Assembly: GCA_948957135.1 (NCBI GenBank)
Contig: CARDBT010000009.1
Coordinates: 23,488-87,487, forward strand
Direction: 5' to 3'
DNA length: 64,000 nucleotides
From: COE1 sp910588595
GTDB lineage: Bacteria > Bacillota > Clostridia > Lachnospirales > Lachnospiraceae
Made by a program: the position numbers and the translations under genes. Below the pieces are notes generated by a model. It was not told the origin of the DNA. It worked only from the letters and a program-made list of their open reading frames with translations, and made no database searches. Shown here piece by piece: positions 1 through 8,054 of the stretch (positions are counted from its first letter, which is position 1; the number at the start of each line of letters is the position of its first letter).

Positions 1-180
1 GAGTACATCGCAAACAATCCCTATGGCGGTCTGTCATTGCAGCAGTACAAGGCATCAATGCCTACGGAGAGTGTGCGAATGGCGATCGCGATCGTTATCA
101 TTGTGCCGATCGCATGTACGTATCCGTTCTTCCAGAAGTATTTCATCTCCGGTCTGACGATTGGTTCGGTGAAGGAATAA
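1..180 (+). CDS. Carbohydrate ABC transporter permease, C-terminal end (partial)
   Basis: The reading frame is open from the first base and ends with TAA at 178-180, leaving the last 59 residues of an inner-membrane permease. The segment has a short periplasmic stretch (NNPYGGLSLQQYKASMP), one hydrophobic helix (MAIAIVIIVPIACTYPFF) and the ending QKYFISGLTIGSVKE. That ending is typical of the LplC/YtcP group of oligosaccharide permeases of the MalG type. It sits 48 bp before the binding-protein gene and presumably forms the importer with it. The start is outside the window. Confidence 0.88.
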   Translation, partial: EYIANNPYGGLSLQQYKASMPTESVRMAIAIVIIVPIACTYPFFQKYFISGLTIGSVKE

Positions 181-228
181 AACATTTGAAACCGTTAAAC
201 AATTTATTAAAAAAGGAGGATCATTATT

Positions 229-1749
229 ATGAAGGGAAAAAGATTATTGGCGTCAGGTCTTGTGGCAGTGATGACAATGGGAATGCTCGCAGGTTGCGGC
301 GGCAATGGCGGCGGTGACACTGGAAATGCCGGGAGCAATACATCCGGCGGCAGTTCAGCTTCCACATCAAACAGCCAGGGAAGCGGCACGCAGTCGCAGG
401 ATGGCAATACCGGCGAGATCGTGAATCTCAAATGGGTGACGATCGGAAACGGCATGCCGACGAACTATGACTCATGGATTTCATCTGTGAACGCGTACAT
501 CGGCGAGAAGATCGGTGTCAATCTCGAGATGGAAGTCATTCCGTGGGGTGACTGGGATAACCGCCGCAACATCATCGTCAGCACCAATGAGCCGTATGAC
601 ATCATTTTCGGAAACGGCAACAACTATGTCGCGGACATCAATCTGGGCGCATATGCGGACATCACGGATCTGATCAGCGCAAATATGCCGGGGCTGATGG
701 AGTTGATGCCGGAGAAGTACTGGGACGGTGTCCGCGTGAAGGACAGGATCTACGGTGTTCCGACTTACAAGGACAGCTCGATCACAAACTATTCGATCTG
801 GGACAAGGAGCTGGTCGACGAGTACAGTCTTGACATCAAATCCCTGGTGTCACTGGACTCCATGACAGAGACCTTTGAGACATTGAAGGCTGACAAGAAT
901 GACTATCCGGTTTATGTGAAGAATGACGGTCTGTACTACATCTTTGATGTGTATGACCAGATCGGCGGCGGCACACAGATCCTCGGCGTGCGGTATGATG
1001 ACAAGGAAGGCAAAGTATGCTTTACGCTGGAAGAGCAGGACATCATGGACCAGCTCAAGATCATACATGAGTGGTATCAGAAGGGGATCATCAATCCGGA
1101 TGCCGCAACACTGACAGAGGGACGTGTATACAATATGTGGCGTGTCGCTCAGGGCTGGGAGTCCGCAGGTGTGACTTCATGGGGACCTCAGATGGGCAAG
1201 GATGTTGTGGTACAGCAGGTGATGCCTACGATCCTCTCAAACGAGACGGTTCGCGGTTCTCTGAACATGGTATCCATCAACACGAAGTATCCGGAGAAGT
1301 GCCTGCAGCTTCTGGATCTCGTGAACTGTGACACAAAACTCCGCGACCTGTTCTATTACGGCGAGGAAGGCGTGAACTTCGAGTACACTGCGGACGGCAG
1401 AGTGCACAAGATCAACAATGACTGGGCACTTGCAGGTTATACACAGGGGTCTTTCTTCACGGTTACGACGCTTGATACAGATGAGTTCAACCAGTGGGAT
1501 GAGGTAAAGGCTTTGAACGAGGCAGCACAGTCCTCTGTAATGCTTGGATTCACATTTGACACCAATTCCGTTTCCGACCAGCTGGCAAACTGCCGCGAGA
1601 TCTGGATGCGCTACCGCAGTGAAGTGATGACCGGTGTGCAGGATCCCGAAGTGGTCGTGCCGGAGATCAAGGCAGAGCTGATGAAGGCAGGATGGCAGGA
1701 CGTAATGGACGAGGCACAGAGACAGGTTGACGAATTTTTGGGCAAGTAA
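229..1749 (+). CDS. Extracellular sugar-binding lipoprotein of an ABC importer
   Basis: This 506-residue protein starts at ATG 229, behind an AAAGGAGG site. It has a lipoprotein signal: a positively charged start (MKGKR), a hydrophobic core and a lipobox LAGC with the lipidated Cys at residue 23. A Gly/Ser/Asn-rich linker follows, then a large family-1-type solute-binding domain. Proteins of this size paired with LplB/YtcP permeases bind oligosaccharides. It lies directly after the permease and before N-glycan hydrolases, so the likely ligand is a host-type N-glycan or a fragment of one; the ligand is inference. The ATPase is not in the window, as is usual for systems sharing an MsmX-type ATPase. 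Confidence 0.9.
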   Translation: MKGKRLLASGLVAVMTMGMLAGCGGNGGGDTGNAGSNTSGGSSASTSNSQGSGTQSQDGNTGEIVNLKWVTIGNGMPTNYDSWISSVNAYIGEKIGVNLEMEVIPWGDWDNRRNIIVSTNEPYDIIFGNGNNYVADINLGAYADITDLISANMPGLMELMPEKYWDGVRVKDRIYGVPTYKDSSITNYSIWDKELVDEYSLDIKSLVSLDSMTETFETLKADKNDYPVYVKNDGLYYIFDVYDQIGGGTQILGVRYDDKEGKVCFTLEEQDIMDQLKIIHEWYQKGIINPDAATLTEGRVYNMWRVAQGWESAGVTSWGPQMGKDVVVQQVMPTILSNETVRGSLNMVSINTKYPEKCLQLLDLVNCDTKLRDLFYYGEEGVNFEYTADGRVHKINNDWALAGYTQGSFFTVTTLDTDEFNQWDEVKALNEAAQSSVMLGFTFDTNSVSDQLANCREIWMRYRSEVMTGVQDPEVVVPEIKAELMKAGWQDVMDEAQRQVDEFLGK

Positions 1750-1781
1750 AATATATATATGGAAGACAGAGGTGTCAGTGA

Positions 1782-2768
1782 ATGGCAAAAATAATCGGAA
1801 AAGATCTGCCTGGAATGCCATGGCAGGAACCGGGAGATACAGAAAAGCTGCCAGTATGGCGCTACCATGCAAATCCAATCATAGAGCGGTTTGCGACAAA
1901 GAATTCCAACAGTATTTTTAACAGTGCTGTCGTTCCCTTTGAGGATGGTTATGCAGGTGTATTCCGCTGTGACAGCAAGTCGATCAGCATGGACATTTTT
2001 GCGGGATTCAGCAAGGATGGGCTTCACTGGGATATTTCTGACGAACCCATCGCATTTCAGGGCGCGCATCCGGAAGTTGCCAAAAGGGACTTCCGGTATG
2101 ATCCCAGAGTATGTCTCATAGAGGACAAATACTATATCACATGGTGCAACGGCTACCATGAGTACCCGACCATCGGGGTAGGATATACCTTTGATTTTAA
2201 GACCTTTTATCAGCTGGAAAACGCGTTTCTGCCGTTTAACCGCAACGGTGTGCTGTTTCCGCGCAAGATCAACAACTGCTACTACATGCTGAGCCGTCCG
2301 AGTGACAACGGCCACACACCGTTTGGCGACATTTTCCTGAGCGAGAGCCCTGATCTGAAATACTGGGGCTGCCATCGCTATGTGATGGGAACCATCAAGG
2401 GCGATGCCTCGGCATGGCAGTCAACCAAGATCGGGGCGGGTAGCGTACCGATCGAGACGGACGAAGGATGGCTTTTGATCTACCACGGCGTCATCAATAC
2501 ATGCAATGGTTTTGTATATAGAATGGGCTGTGCACTGCTGGATCTGGAGGAGCCGTGGAAGGTGATCAAGAGAACAAAGAACTATATCCTGGGGCCGCAT
2601 GAGATCTATGAGTGCGTCGGAGATGTGCCAAATGTGGTATTTCCGTGTGCAGCACTTACAGATGCAGCAACGGGAAGGATCGCGATCTACTACGGATGTG
2701 CAGATACCGTGACGGGGCTTGCGTTTACAACTGTAGATCGTCTGATGGATTATATGGATCCGGTTTGA
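1782..2768 (+). CDS. GH130 family glycoside phosphorylase (beta-mannoside phosphorylase type)
   Basis: A 328-residue cytoplasmic protein with no signal peptide, 32 bp after the binding protein. The repeated blades of a five-bladed beta-propeller can be seen, with family-typical segments such as FNSAVVPFEDGYAGVFRCD, YDPRVCLIEDKYYITWCNGY, GAGSVPIETDEGWLLIYHG and YGCADTVTGLA. GH130 enzymes phosphorolyse beta-1,4-mannosides; members in N-glycan loci act on Man-beta-1,4-GlcNAc(2), giving mannose 1-phosphate. With GH38, GH85 and GH20 genes downstream, removal of the last core mannose is the best guess. The exact acceptor (GlcNAc, GlcNAc2 or mannose) cannot be read from sequence alone. Confidence 0.85.
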   Translation: MAKIIGKDLPGMPWQEPGDTEKLPVWRYHANPIIERFATKNSNSIFNSAVVPFEDGYAGVFRCDSKSISMDIFAGFSKDGLHWDISDEPIAFQGAHPEVAKRDFRYDPRVCLIEDKYYITWCNGYHEYPTIGVGYTFDFKTFYQLENAFLPFNRNGVLFPRKINNCYYMLSRPSDNGHTPFGDIFLSESPDLKYWGCHRYVMGTIKGDASAWQSTKIGAGSVPIETDEGWLLIYHGVINTCNGFVYRMGCALLDLEEPWKVIKRTKNYILGPHEIYECVGDVPNVVFPCAALTDAATGRIAIYYGCADTVTGLAFTTVDRLMDYMDPV

Positions 2769-2797
2769 ATTTGATTCAGATCCGGTATAAGATGTTC

Positions 2798-2854
2798 GGG
2801 CTGCCGCAAAATTAAAAAGTGAGAGCTTTCAATGATTTTGCGGCAGCCCTTTTT
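2798..2854 (+). terminator. Intrinsic terminator between the GH130 and GH20 genes
   Basis: A perfect 15-bp stem (2798-2812 with 2835-2849, GGGCTGCCGCAAAAT and its complement) closes a 22-nt loop and is followed by TTTTT. It lies inside the locus, so it probably reduces expression of the downstream hydrolases relative to the transporter genes. Confidence 0.85.
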
Positions 2855-2881
2855 AAGGGACTGCAGTCAGGAGGAATCGAT

Positions 2882-4777
2882 ATGTATCTGTTGCCAAGAC
2901 CAAAAAAAGTCGAAGAGAGACAGGGTTCTTATGAGATCGGCTGGAATACGGTGATCACGATAGACGGGACACTGTCGGAGAACGGTTGTGTCTACGCCGG
3001 ACTTGTGCAGGAATGCATCAGGAACCGTGCCGGGATCGAGTGCGCCGTCGTGAGAGGGGAAAAGCGGGAAGGGGATCTGTTCCTGACCCTGGCACCGAAA
3101 TGCGGCGCGCAGGAATACCGGATATGCATCGCGCAGGACGGGCTCGTTGTCGCGGGCGGTGACGGGGCGGCAGTCCTGTACGGCGTGCAGACTTTGTGCC
3201 AGATCATCACACAGTGCGGCGGCGTGCTGCCCTGTATGGAGATCAGCGATGCGCCGGATATCCTGAACAGAGGATATTTTCTGGACGAGACGCGCGGGAG
3301 GGTCCTGACGCTTCCGTATCTAAAACGCGTGGCAGACCGGCTCAGCCGCTACAAACTAAACCAGTTCCAGCTCTACGTCGAGCACACGTATCTGTTCCGG
3401 GATCTTGCGGAGATGTGGCGCGATGACACGCCGTTGACGGCGGAGGATATCCTGGAGCTGGACGCGTACTGCCGGAAGCTGCACATCGAGCTGGTCCCGT
3501 CGCTGGCAAGCTTTGGCCACCTGTACACACTGCTCTCGACGCGCAGCCACGGTGAGCTCTGCGAGCGAAGCGGTTCGTGGGAAACGCCCTTTTCCTTCTG
3601 GGACAGAATGGATCACCACACGATCAACACGACGGACGATCGGGCACTGCCGCTCATAGAGAGTATGCTCGCCGAGTACGGGGCGCTGTTCTCCTCCGAC
3701 AAGTTCAACATCTGCGCGGACGAGACATTCGACCTTGGCTGCGAGAAGTCGCGCGGGACGGCGGAGCAGATCGGGACGGAGCAGATGTATGTCGATTATC
3801 TCAAGGAGCTGTGTGGATTTCTGGACAGCCGCGGGAAGCGGGTGCAGTTTTTCGGGGATATCATCTGCCGGAAGCCGGAACTCATCGCGCAGCTGCCGCA
3901 GAGAACCATATGCCTGACATGGGGCTATGCGCCGCAGCAGTCGGTTGATGCCTGCCACGCCATGGCACAGGCGGGTGCTGTGCAGTATCTCTGTCCCGGG
4001 GTGGGCGGATGGAACCAGTGGATGAACCTGATGGAGGATTCCTACCAGAACATAGTCAGAATGTGCGGGTATGGGCGCGAGTATCACGCCGAGGGGATCC
4101 TGAACACGGACTGGGGCGACTTCGGACACATCAATCACCCGGAATTTTCCGTGCCGGGCATGATATACGGGGCGGCATTTTCGTGGAATCAGGAGGAGAT
4201 CGGCTTTGACGCGCTCAACCGCCAGATCTCGCGGCTCGAGTACGGCGATGTGACAGAGCAGGCTGTGGGCATCATGGCGAAGATACCGGCGCATACCCTG
4301 TTTGGCTGGCGCGACGCAGTGGTATACTATGAACACTGCGCACACGGTCACGCGCTGGAAAATGAGGAGATTGTCCCGAAGCTGTTTTCGCAGGACGCTG
4401 CCACGGCGGACCAAGAGGTGGAAGCGGCGGATGAGGCGCTGCGCGGTCTTGTCACACAGATGAAGCGGGCGGCGGTGTCCATGGATGCCCGGTCGAGGGC
4501 GGTCGCAGGGCTTGTCGAGCTTGCGGTGGAGGCGATCCGGCTCTGGAATGAGACCGGTGCGGCGGTCGTCCACGAGAGGCAGGGCAGTGCGCTGCATCAG
4601 CAGGAGGCGTTTGCGCTCGCCGGACGGCTTGAGCGGTGGTTTATGGCATTCAAGAGCCAGTGGCGCAGCGTGGGGCGCGAGGGAGACCTTCACCACATCG
4701 CTGAGATCGTATTCTGGTACACGGACTGTCTGCGCCGGAGAAAGGCGGAATCGGACGCCGCAAAATCATTTTTATGA
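2882..4777 (+). CDS. GH20 family beta-N-acetylhexosaminidase
   Basis: About 631 residues from ATG 2882, preceded by AGGAGG at a good distance. A longer GTG-initiated frame from 2819 would begin in the loop of the preceding terminator and is rejected. The N-terminal alpha/beta domain (LPRPKKVEERQGSYEIG) precedes the TIM barrel. The catalytic Asp-Glu pair sits in FNICADETFDLG (about D280-E281), where the Glu is the general acid and the Asp orients the substrate acetamido group. No signal peptide is visible, so it should act in the cytoplasm on imported GlcNAc-bearing antennae or on chitobiose. The long C-terminal helical region after the barrel is typical of this subgroup. Confidence 0.88.
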   Translation: MYLLPRPKKVEERQGSYEIGWNTVITIDGTLSENGCVYAGLVQECIRNRAGIECAVVRGEKREGDLFLTLAPKCGAQEYRICIAQDGLVVAGGDGAAVLYGVQTLCQIITQCGGVLPCMEISDAPDILNRGYFLDETRGRVLTLPYLKRVADRLSRYKLNQFQLYVEHTYLFRDLAEMWRDDTPLTAEDILELDAYCRKLHIELVPSLASFGHLYTLLSTRSHGELCERSGSWETPFSFWDRMDHHTINTTDDRALPLIESMLAEYGALFSSDKFNICADETFDLGCEKSRGTAEQIGTEQMYVDYLKELCGFLDSRGKRVQFFGDIICRKPELIAQLPQRTICLTWGYAPQQSVDACHAMAQAGAVQYLCPGVGGWNQWMNLMEDSYQNIVRMCGYGREYHAEGILNTDWGDFGHINHPEFSVPGMIYGAAFSWNQEEIGFDALNRQISRLEYGDVTEQAVGIMAKIPAHTLFGWRDAVVYYEHCAHGHALENEEIVPKLFSQDAATADQEVEAADEALRGLVTQMKRAAVSMDARSRAVAGLVELAVEAIRLWNETGAAVVHERQGSALHQQEAFALAGRLERWFMAFKSQWRSVGREGDLHHIAEIVFWYTDCLRRRKAESDAAKSFL

Positions 4778-4832
4778 TCCGATAAAATATGTGAGAATCT
4801 TCTGCATGGCAATGCAGGAATGGAGGTAATAT

Positions 4833-7800
4833 ATGCATTTTTTGGATAAGAGAGTCAATGTGATTTGCGAAGAGCTCAAAAAGCTCAAGATCAGGCAGAA
4901 GTTTACCATTGACAATTGGCAGTACAAGGAAGGGAACTATATACGTCCGGAGGAAGCGGAGGCGGACACGGCAGCGTGGGAAGATTTTGACTGCCAGAAG
5001 ATGCACTGGTATGGGAAAGACCGTCACTACTGGTTCAAGACGACATACCGTGTGCCTCATGAGCTGGACGGAAAGCGGATGTGGCTTCATGTGCGCACGC
5101 AGATCGACGAGTGGGATGATGCGAAGAACCCACAGTTTCTGCTGTTTGTGAACGGGGAAGTGGTGCAGGGTATCGATATGAACCACAGGGATGTCTTTCT
5201 GTCCCCGTCCGCGAAGGAGGGCGATGTGCTCGAGATCGGGCTGCAGGCGTACACGGGGATCCTGCACACGGAGTTCAACCTGATCGTGGAGATGCAGGAG
5301 ATCGATGACAGGATCGAGAAGCTCTACTATGATCTGTGGGTGCCGCTGGCAGCGTTTTCCAGGATGGAGGAGGATGACAAGAACCGCAGGGATATCGAGG
5401 AGATATTGAACCGCACCGTGAATTTCCTCGATCTCAGGACACCGTACTCCGAGGCGTTCTACAGCACATTGTCCGAGGCGTCGGACTATATCGACAAGGC
5501 GCTGTATTCGGACATGGCAGGATATCAGGATGTGATCGCGACCTGTATCGGACACACGCACATTGATGTCGCATGGTGGTGGACGGTGGCGCAGACCAGG
5601 GAGAAGACAGGGCGCAGTTTTGCGACCGTTCTAAAGCTGATGGAGGAGTACCCGAACTACAAGTTTATGTCGAGCCAGCCGCAGCTGTATGCCTTCTTGA
5701 AGGAGCGCTATCCTGAACTGTACGAGAAGGCGAAGGAACGCATCAGGGAAGGCCGCTGGGAGCCGGAAGGCGGCATGTGGGTGGAGGCGGACTGCAATCT
5801 GACCTCGGGAGAGTCTCTGGTGCGCCAGTTCATGCACGGAAAGCGCTTCTTCAGGGAAGAGTTCGGCGTGGACAACCGCATCTTGTGGCTGCCGGACGTG
5901 TTCGGTTACTCCGGGGCACTGCCGCAGATCATGAAAAAGTGCGGGATCGACTACTTTATGACCACGAAGCTTGCGTGGAACCAGTTCAACAAGATCCCCT
6001 ACGATACGATGCGCTGGCGCGGGATCGACGGCACGGAGGTGCTCACGCACCTGATCACGACGCTGGGCGTGAACCAGCCGATCAAGGACTTCTTCACGAC
6101 GTACAACGGGATGCTCCACCCCGATGCGATTATGGGCGGCTGGATGCGCTATCAGAACAAGGATATCAACAATGACATCCTGATCTCCTACGGCTACGGG
6201 GACGGCGGCGGCGGTCCGACAAGGGAGATGCTCGAGACTTCGATCCGCATGGAGAAGGGCGTGAAAGGGATCCCCAAGGTACGCCAGGCGTTTGCGCGCA
6301 CTTACTTTGACGAGCTGGATGAGCGCGTCAGCAAAAACAACAGGCTTCCGGTGTGGGAGGGTGAGCTCTACTTTGAGTACCACAGGGGAACGCTGACTTC
6401 CATGGCGCGCAACAAGCGCTCGAACCGCAAGTCCGAGCTGGGGCTGATGGATCTGGAGCTGCTGTCCGTACTGACGGCGCCCGACATGGCATATCCGCAG
6501 GAGGAGCTCGATGCGATGTGGAAAGTCGTGCTGTTAAATCAGTTCCATGATATCCTGCCGGGTTCATCGATCCATGAGGTCTATGAGGTGACGAAGGAGG
6601 AGTACGGCAGACTGGCAGAGCAGCTTGCGGCGATGATCGGAGAGCGCAGGAAAGCGATCGCGGGAAGCGGCAGTGCAGTCACCGTGTTCAACACCACAGG
6701 CAAGGTCAGGGACGATATCGTGAACCTGGGCGATCTGGAGGGCAGCGCGCTCATCGATTCGGACGGTGTGGTTTACCCGGTACAGAAGACGGCGGACGGA
6801 AGCATCGCATTTGTGCAGAATCTGCCGTCAAAGGGCTACAAGTCGTTCACAGTCAGCGATACGACATCGGCGGCTGAGCGGGCACCGTTCACACTGGTCG
6901 GAGAGCGTCAGCTGGAGACACCGTTCTACACGATCCGTCTGGATGAGCAAGGAATGTTCACGAGCATTTACGACAAGGAAAATGACCGCGAGGTGGTGCA
7001 GCAGGGACAGCGCGCAAATCTTCTGCGTATGTACGAGGATAAGCCGATCTACTTCGACAACTGGGACATTGATATCTATTATACGGAAAAGTTCTGGGAC
7101 GTGGACGATGTGGAGCGCATGGAGTGGACGGAGATCGGCGCGGTTCGCGCGGTGCTTGAGATCACGCGGAAGGCGTCACAGTCGACGATCCATCAGAAGA
7201 TCATCTTCTACGCGGACAGCCGCAGGATCGAGTTTGAGACGCATGTGGACTGGAAAGAGCACCAGACATTGCTCAAAGTACACTTCCCGGTGGCGGTGCA
7301 CACGGACGAGGCGGCATTTGACGTGCAGTTCGGCAATCTGACCAGAAAGACGCACCAGAACACGAGCTGGGATGTGGCACGTTTTGAGAGCTGCGGACAG
7401 AAGTGGATGGATCTCTCGGAGGGACACTACGGCGTTTCCCTGCTGAATGACTGCAAGTACGGGCATTCCGTGAAGGATTCCAACATGGCGCTGACGCTGA
7501 TCAAATCAGGGATCGAGCCGAATCCCACGACAGACCAGGAGGAGCATGTGTTCACGTACGCGATCTATCCGCATGCGGAGGGATGGCGCGCCGCAGGGAC
7601 AGTGGCGGAGGCATACAAGCTGAACCAGCCGCTGCTCGTGCAGGCACAGACCGAGGAGAAGGAGACGTATTCGTTCGCCTGCGTGGCGCACGACAACGTG
7701 ATCATCGAGACGGTCAAACATGCCGAGGACGGCAATGGAACCGTCATCCGTATGTACGAGTCGGAGAATGCGTACACAAAGACAAAGCTGACAGTGAACA

Positions 7801-7925
7801 CCGATTTCAACAAGGCGTATATCTGCAATCTGCTCGAGGAGACAGCGTGTGAGGCAGCCGTTGCCGGAAAAGTGATCGATGTGGTGCTGAAACCGTACGA
7901 GGTGGTGACGGTGAAGATCTGTTAG
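4833..7925 (+). CDS. GH38 family alpha-mannosidase
   Basis: A 1030-residue protein starting at ATG 4833 after GGAGGTAAT. The GH38 domain begins near residue 240 with GHTHIDVAWWW, whose H243 and D245 match the zinc ligands of the family. The nucleophile is D355 in WLPDVFGYSGALPQ. The HRGTLTS and NQFHDILPGSSI segments also match, followed by the central three-helix bundle and C-terminal beta domains. The first 240 residues are a jelly-roll-like domain seen in bacterial homologues. There is no signal peptide, so imported alpha-mannose branches are trimmed inside the cell. It lies 55 bp after the GH20 gene in the same direction. Confidence 0.93.
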   Translation: MHFLDKRVNVICEELKKLKIRQKFTIDNWQYKEGNYIRPEEAEADTAAWEDFDCQKMHWYGKDRHYWFKTTYRVPHELDGKRMWLHVRTQIDEWDDAKNPQFLLFVNGEVVQGIDMNHRDVFLSPSAKEGDVLEIGLQAYTGILHTEFNLIVEMQEIDDRIEKLYYDLWVPLAAFSRMEEDDKNRRDIEEILNRTVNFLDLRTPYSEAFYSTLSEASDYIDKALYSDMAGYQDVIATCIGHTHIDVAWWWTVAQTREKTGRSFATVLKLMEEYPNYKFMSSQPQLYAFLKERYPELYEKAKERIREGRWEPEGGMWVEADCNLTSGESLVRQFMHGKRFFREEFGVDNRILWLPDVFGYSGALPQIMKKCGIDYFMTTKLAWNQFNKIPYDTMRWRGIDGTEVLTHLITTLGVNQPIKDFFTTYNGMLHPDAIMGGWMRYQNKDINNDILISYGYGDGGGGPTREMLETSIRMEKGVKGIPKVRQAFARTYFDELDERVSKNNRLPVWEGELYFEYHRGTLTSMARNKRSNRKSELGLMDLELLSVLTAPDMAYPQEELDAMWKVVLLNQFHDILPGSSIHEVYEVTKEEYGRLAEQLAAMIGERRKAIAGSGSAVTVFNTTGKVRDDIVNLGDLEGSALIDSDGVVYPVQKTADGSIAFVQNLPSKGYKSFTVSDTTSAAERAPFTLVGERQLETPFYTIRLDEQGMFTSIYDKENDREVVQQGQRANLLRMYEDKPIYFDNWDIDIYYTEKFWDVDDVERMEWTEIGAVRAVLEITRKASQSTIHQKIIFYADSRRIEFETHVDWKEHQTLLKVHFPVAVHTDEAAFDVQFGNLTRKTHQNTSWDVARFESCGQKWMDLSEGHYGVSLLNDCKYGHSVKDSNMALTLIKSGIEPNPTTDQEEHVFTYAIYPHAEGWRAAGTVAEAYKLNQPLLVQAQTEEKETYSFACVAHDNVIIETVKHAEDGNGTVIRMYESENAYTKTKLTVNTDFNKAYICNLLEETACEAAVAGKVIDVVLKPYEVVTVKIC

Positions 7926-7962
7926 CAGCATCACCAAAATGCAGATGAGCAGGTGTGGGTTG

Positions 7963-8034
7963 TTTTGGGCATCAGGCTCAATACAAGTCTGATGCCCCAA
8001 AAGGGATGCCCCAAAGGGGATGCCCCAAAGGGGC
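7963..8034 (+). repeat. Three 14-bp tandem repeats with competing hairpins before the GH85 gene
   Basis: GATGCCCCAAA(A/G)GG is repeated three times at 7991-8004, 8005-8018 and 8019-8032. An upstream arm at 7963-7975 (TTTTGGGCATCAG) can pair with 7989-8002. The last unit forms its own hairpin, GCCCC-AAA-GGGGC, ending at 8034, six bases before the ribosome binding site. The arms compete, so this is a plausible leader control element or attenuator; no T tract follows. Confidence 0.65.
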
Positions 8035-8054
8035 AGTAAAGGAGAAAATATATT

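Noticed and set aside
2819..2881. GTG start giving a longer GH20 protein
   Set aside because: The GTG lies in the loop of a 15-bp terminator stem, and the ATG at 2882 has a perfect AGGAGG site.
3356..4696. Long minus-strand open frame (446 codons) opposite the GH20 gene
   Set aside because: It lies fully opposite a clear GH20 enzyme, is rich in His, Arg and Pro as expected of an antisense shadow, and has no ribosome site.
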